Assembly (NCBI RefSeq): GCF_001713355.1
Contig: NZ_CP016448.1
Span: 3,844,001 to 3,908,000, forward strand
Direction: 5' to 3'
Source of the DNA: Methyloversatilis sp. RAC08
GTDB lineage: Bacteria > Pseudomonadota > Gammaproteobacteria > Burkholderiales > Rhodocyclaceae
Length of the DNA stretch: 64,000 nt
Of the stretch, positions 62,974-64,000 are shown piece by piece. Position 1 is the first letter of the stretch, and each line of letters begins with the position of its first letter. The position numbers were made by a program, and so were the translations under genes. Under the pieces are notes generated by a model. The model did no database searches. It was not told where the DNA came from and worked only from the letters and a program-made list of their open reading frames with translations.

Positions 62974-64000
62974 TCAGCGCATCACGCCGGCTGCAAGGCG
63001 AGCGGTGCGCAGCTTCAGGTCGATTCCTATCACGCCCCACAGCCTCAACTCGTCATTAAGGCTGGCGTGGGTCAGTGGCGACGCCGACAGCCATTCCGCC
63101 CGCGCGCCAAGCTGATAGCCACTGCCGGTGCGCTCGATGGTCAGCGGCAGTTCGGTGAAATCTTCACGGCTACGATGCAGCAGCACGGCCAGGCGCAGGC
63201 AGAGGATCAGCGACCAGTCGCGCGCGTCGGCCGAAGCCGAATTCACCTTTTCGAGCTTGCCGCGATGGGCCAGCACGATGCGCGCCAGACGCGATTGGTC
63301 CATGCGCGAAAAACCCGGCATGTCGGCGTTGCCGACGATGTAGGCGCTGTGCTTGTGATAGCCGGCGTGCGCGACCGAAATCCCCAGTTCATGCAGGCAG
63401 GCTGCCCAGCTCAGCATCTGCAGGTCGGGGTGATCATCGGGATGCTCGCCCGTTGCCGCCGGATTGAGCGCGCGGAAAAGGCGCATCGCCGTACCCCGCA
63501 CGCGCTCGGCCTGCTTCTGGTCGACCTGATAACGCCGCATGAACTGCAGTACCGTCGCATCACGCAGATCCTGATGGTGATAGCGGCCGAGCAGGTCGTA
63601 AAGCACGCCCAGCCTGAGCGCCCCTTCCGAGAAACTCATGCGTTCCAGCCCGAAAGCATCGAACACTGCCGACATGATGGCGAATCCGCCTGCCAGCACC
63701 GGCAGGCGGTCGGGGCGCAGGCCGGCGATGCCAAGCCGGTTCACGTCGCCGACGCGCAGCAGCAGCGCGCGCAGCTTTTCCATCGCCTCGCGGGTCAGCG
63801 CACCCTGCGACCAGCCGTTCAGTTCCATGATGTCGAGCAGCGCCCTTGCCGTACCGCTGGACCCGACGGCTTCGTCCCAACCGAGCGAGCGGAAGCCGTA
63901 TTCGATGGTTTCCAGTTCGCGCCGCGCCGCCAGCTCGGCTTCGCGCAGCGAGCGCTTGTCCATCCGGCCATCCGGAAAATAGCGCAGGCTGAACGCCACG
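62974..64000 (-). CDS. ppx: Ppx/GppA-family exopolyphosphatase (5' end missing)
   Basis: About 342 C-terminal residues of a Ppx/GppA phosphatase are visible; the gene enters from the right edge, so its N-terminal ATPase-like half is cut. The visible part begins at the end of domain II (SLRYFPDGRMDKRSLREAELAAR and VGSSGTARALLDI) and continues into domain III/IV (HELGISVAHAGYHKHSAYIV, HD-like). It hydrolyses polyphosphate or pppGpp. It runs on the same strand as the Mla-type operon, eight bp upstream. Confidence 0.88.
   Translation of the reverse strand, partial: VAFSLRYFPDGRMDKRSLREAELAARRELETIEYGFRSLGWDEAVGSSGTARALLDIMELNGWSQGALTREAMEKLRALLLRVGDVNRLGIAGLRPDRLPVLAGGFAIMSAVFDAFGLERMSFSEGALRLGVLYDLLGRYHHQDLRDATVLQFMRRYQVDQKQAERVRGTAMRLFRALNPAATGEHPDDHPDLQMLSWAACLHELGISVAHAGYHKHSAYIVGNADMPGFSRMDQSRLARIVLAHRGKLEKVNSASADARDWSLILCLRLAVLLHRSREDFTELPLTIERTGSGYQLGARAEWLSASPLTHASLNDELRLWGVIGIDLKLRTARLAAGVMR

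Overview
The window is GC-rich, densely coded DNA that reads like a betaproteobacterial chromosome. Evidence is the rimP-nusA-infB-rbfA-truB-rpsO-pnp order, the 400-residue type TrpRS, the PEP-CTERM surface proteins, the scpA-scpB-rluB block and the generally betaproteobacterial protein flavour. A Rhodocyclales-type or methylotrophic relative is a plausible guess from PEP-CTERM plus C1/C2 aldehyde genes, but this is inference. No prophage, plasmid, IS element or CRISPR array was seen.

Region 1 (1-11300) is a metabolic accessory stretch. It holds a GFA-family protein, a 2OG-Fe dioxygenase divergent from a hydroxypyruvate isomerase, and a complete tungstate importer (tupB-tupC-tupA) divergent from its probable regulator. 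A GAF plus winged-helix regulator lies divergent from an ExaC/AcoD-type aldehyde dehydrogenase, followed by a DUF779 protein behind a 15-bp-arm palindrome. An M20 amidohydrolase is translationally coupled to a MEKHLA/PAS protein. Region 2 (11300-18000) is a ligase-associated exonuclease plus ATP-dependent DNA ligase pair. Three PEP-CTERM genes with two outward-facing sigma-54-like elements, a dispersed repeat and a tiny dihydroorotase remnant lie between the two repair genes.

Region 3 (18000-27060) holds a NhaR-like regulator, an HPF/RaiA-like factor, a BI-1 family membrane protein, a chemoreceptor without a periplasmic domain, a CheB-CheR-PAS fusion and a PAS-PAS-GGDEF-EAL protein. Region 4 (27060-39840) holds htpG, a RluF-like pseudouridine synthase with five 153-bp in-frame repeats, and a small membrane protein whose start and RBS lie inside a hairpin. 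It continues with a membrane-anchored class III aminotransferase divergent from a phosphatidylserine decarboxylase, then parE/parC and rdgC. Region 5 (39856-43550) is an orphan pilin directly coupled to a GGDEF/EAL protein, next to tRNA-His, tRNA-Arg and tRNA-Pro genes.

Region 6 (43635-58300) is the conserved translation/RNA-decay operon, followed upstream on the same strand by rluB, scpB, scpA, trpS, an M50 protease, yciO and a PHP phosphatase. gcvH then lies on the other strand. Region 7 (58760-64000) is an Mla/Pqi-type lipid-transport operon (mlaE with STAS, mlaF, mlaD, auxiliary lipoprotein) that ends in a GAF-domain gene and is preceded by a partial ppx. A dispersed element with the core TTGGGGTGAGCGCAGCG occurs in six clear copies, singly or in inverted pairs, always in intergenic DNA or at gene edges.
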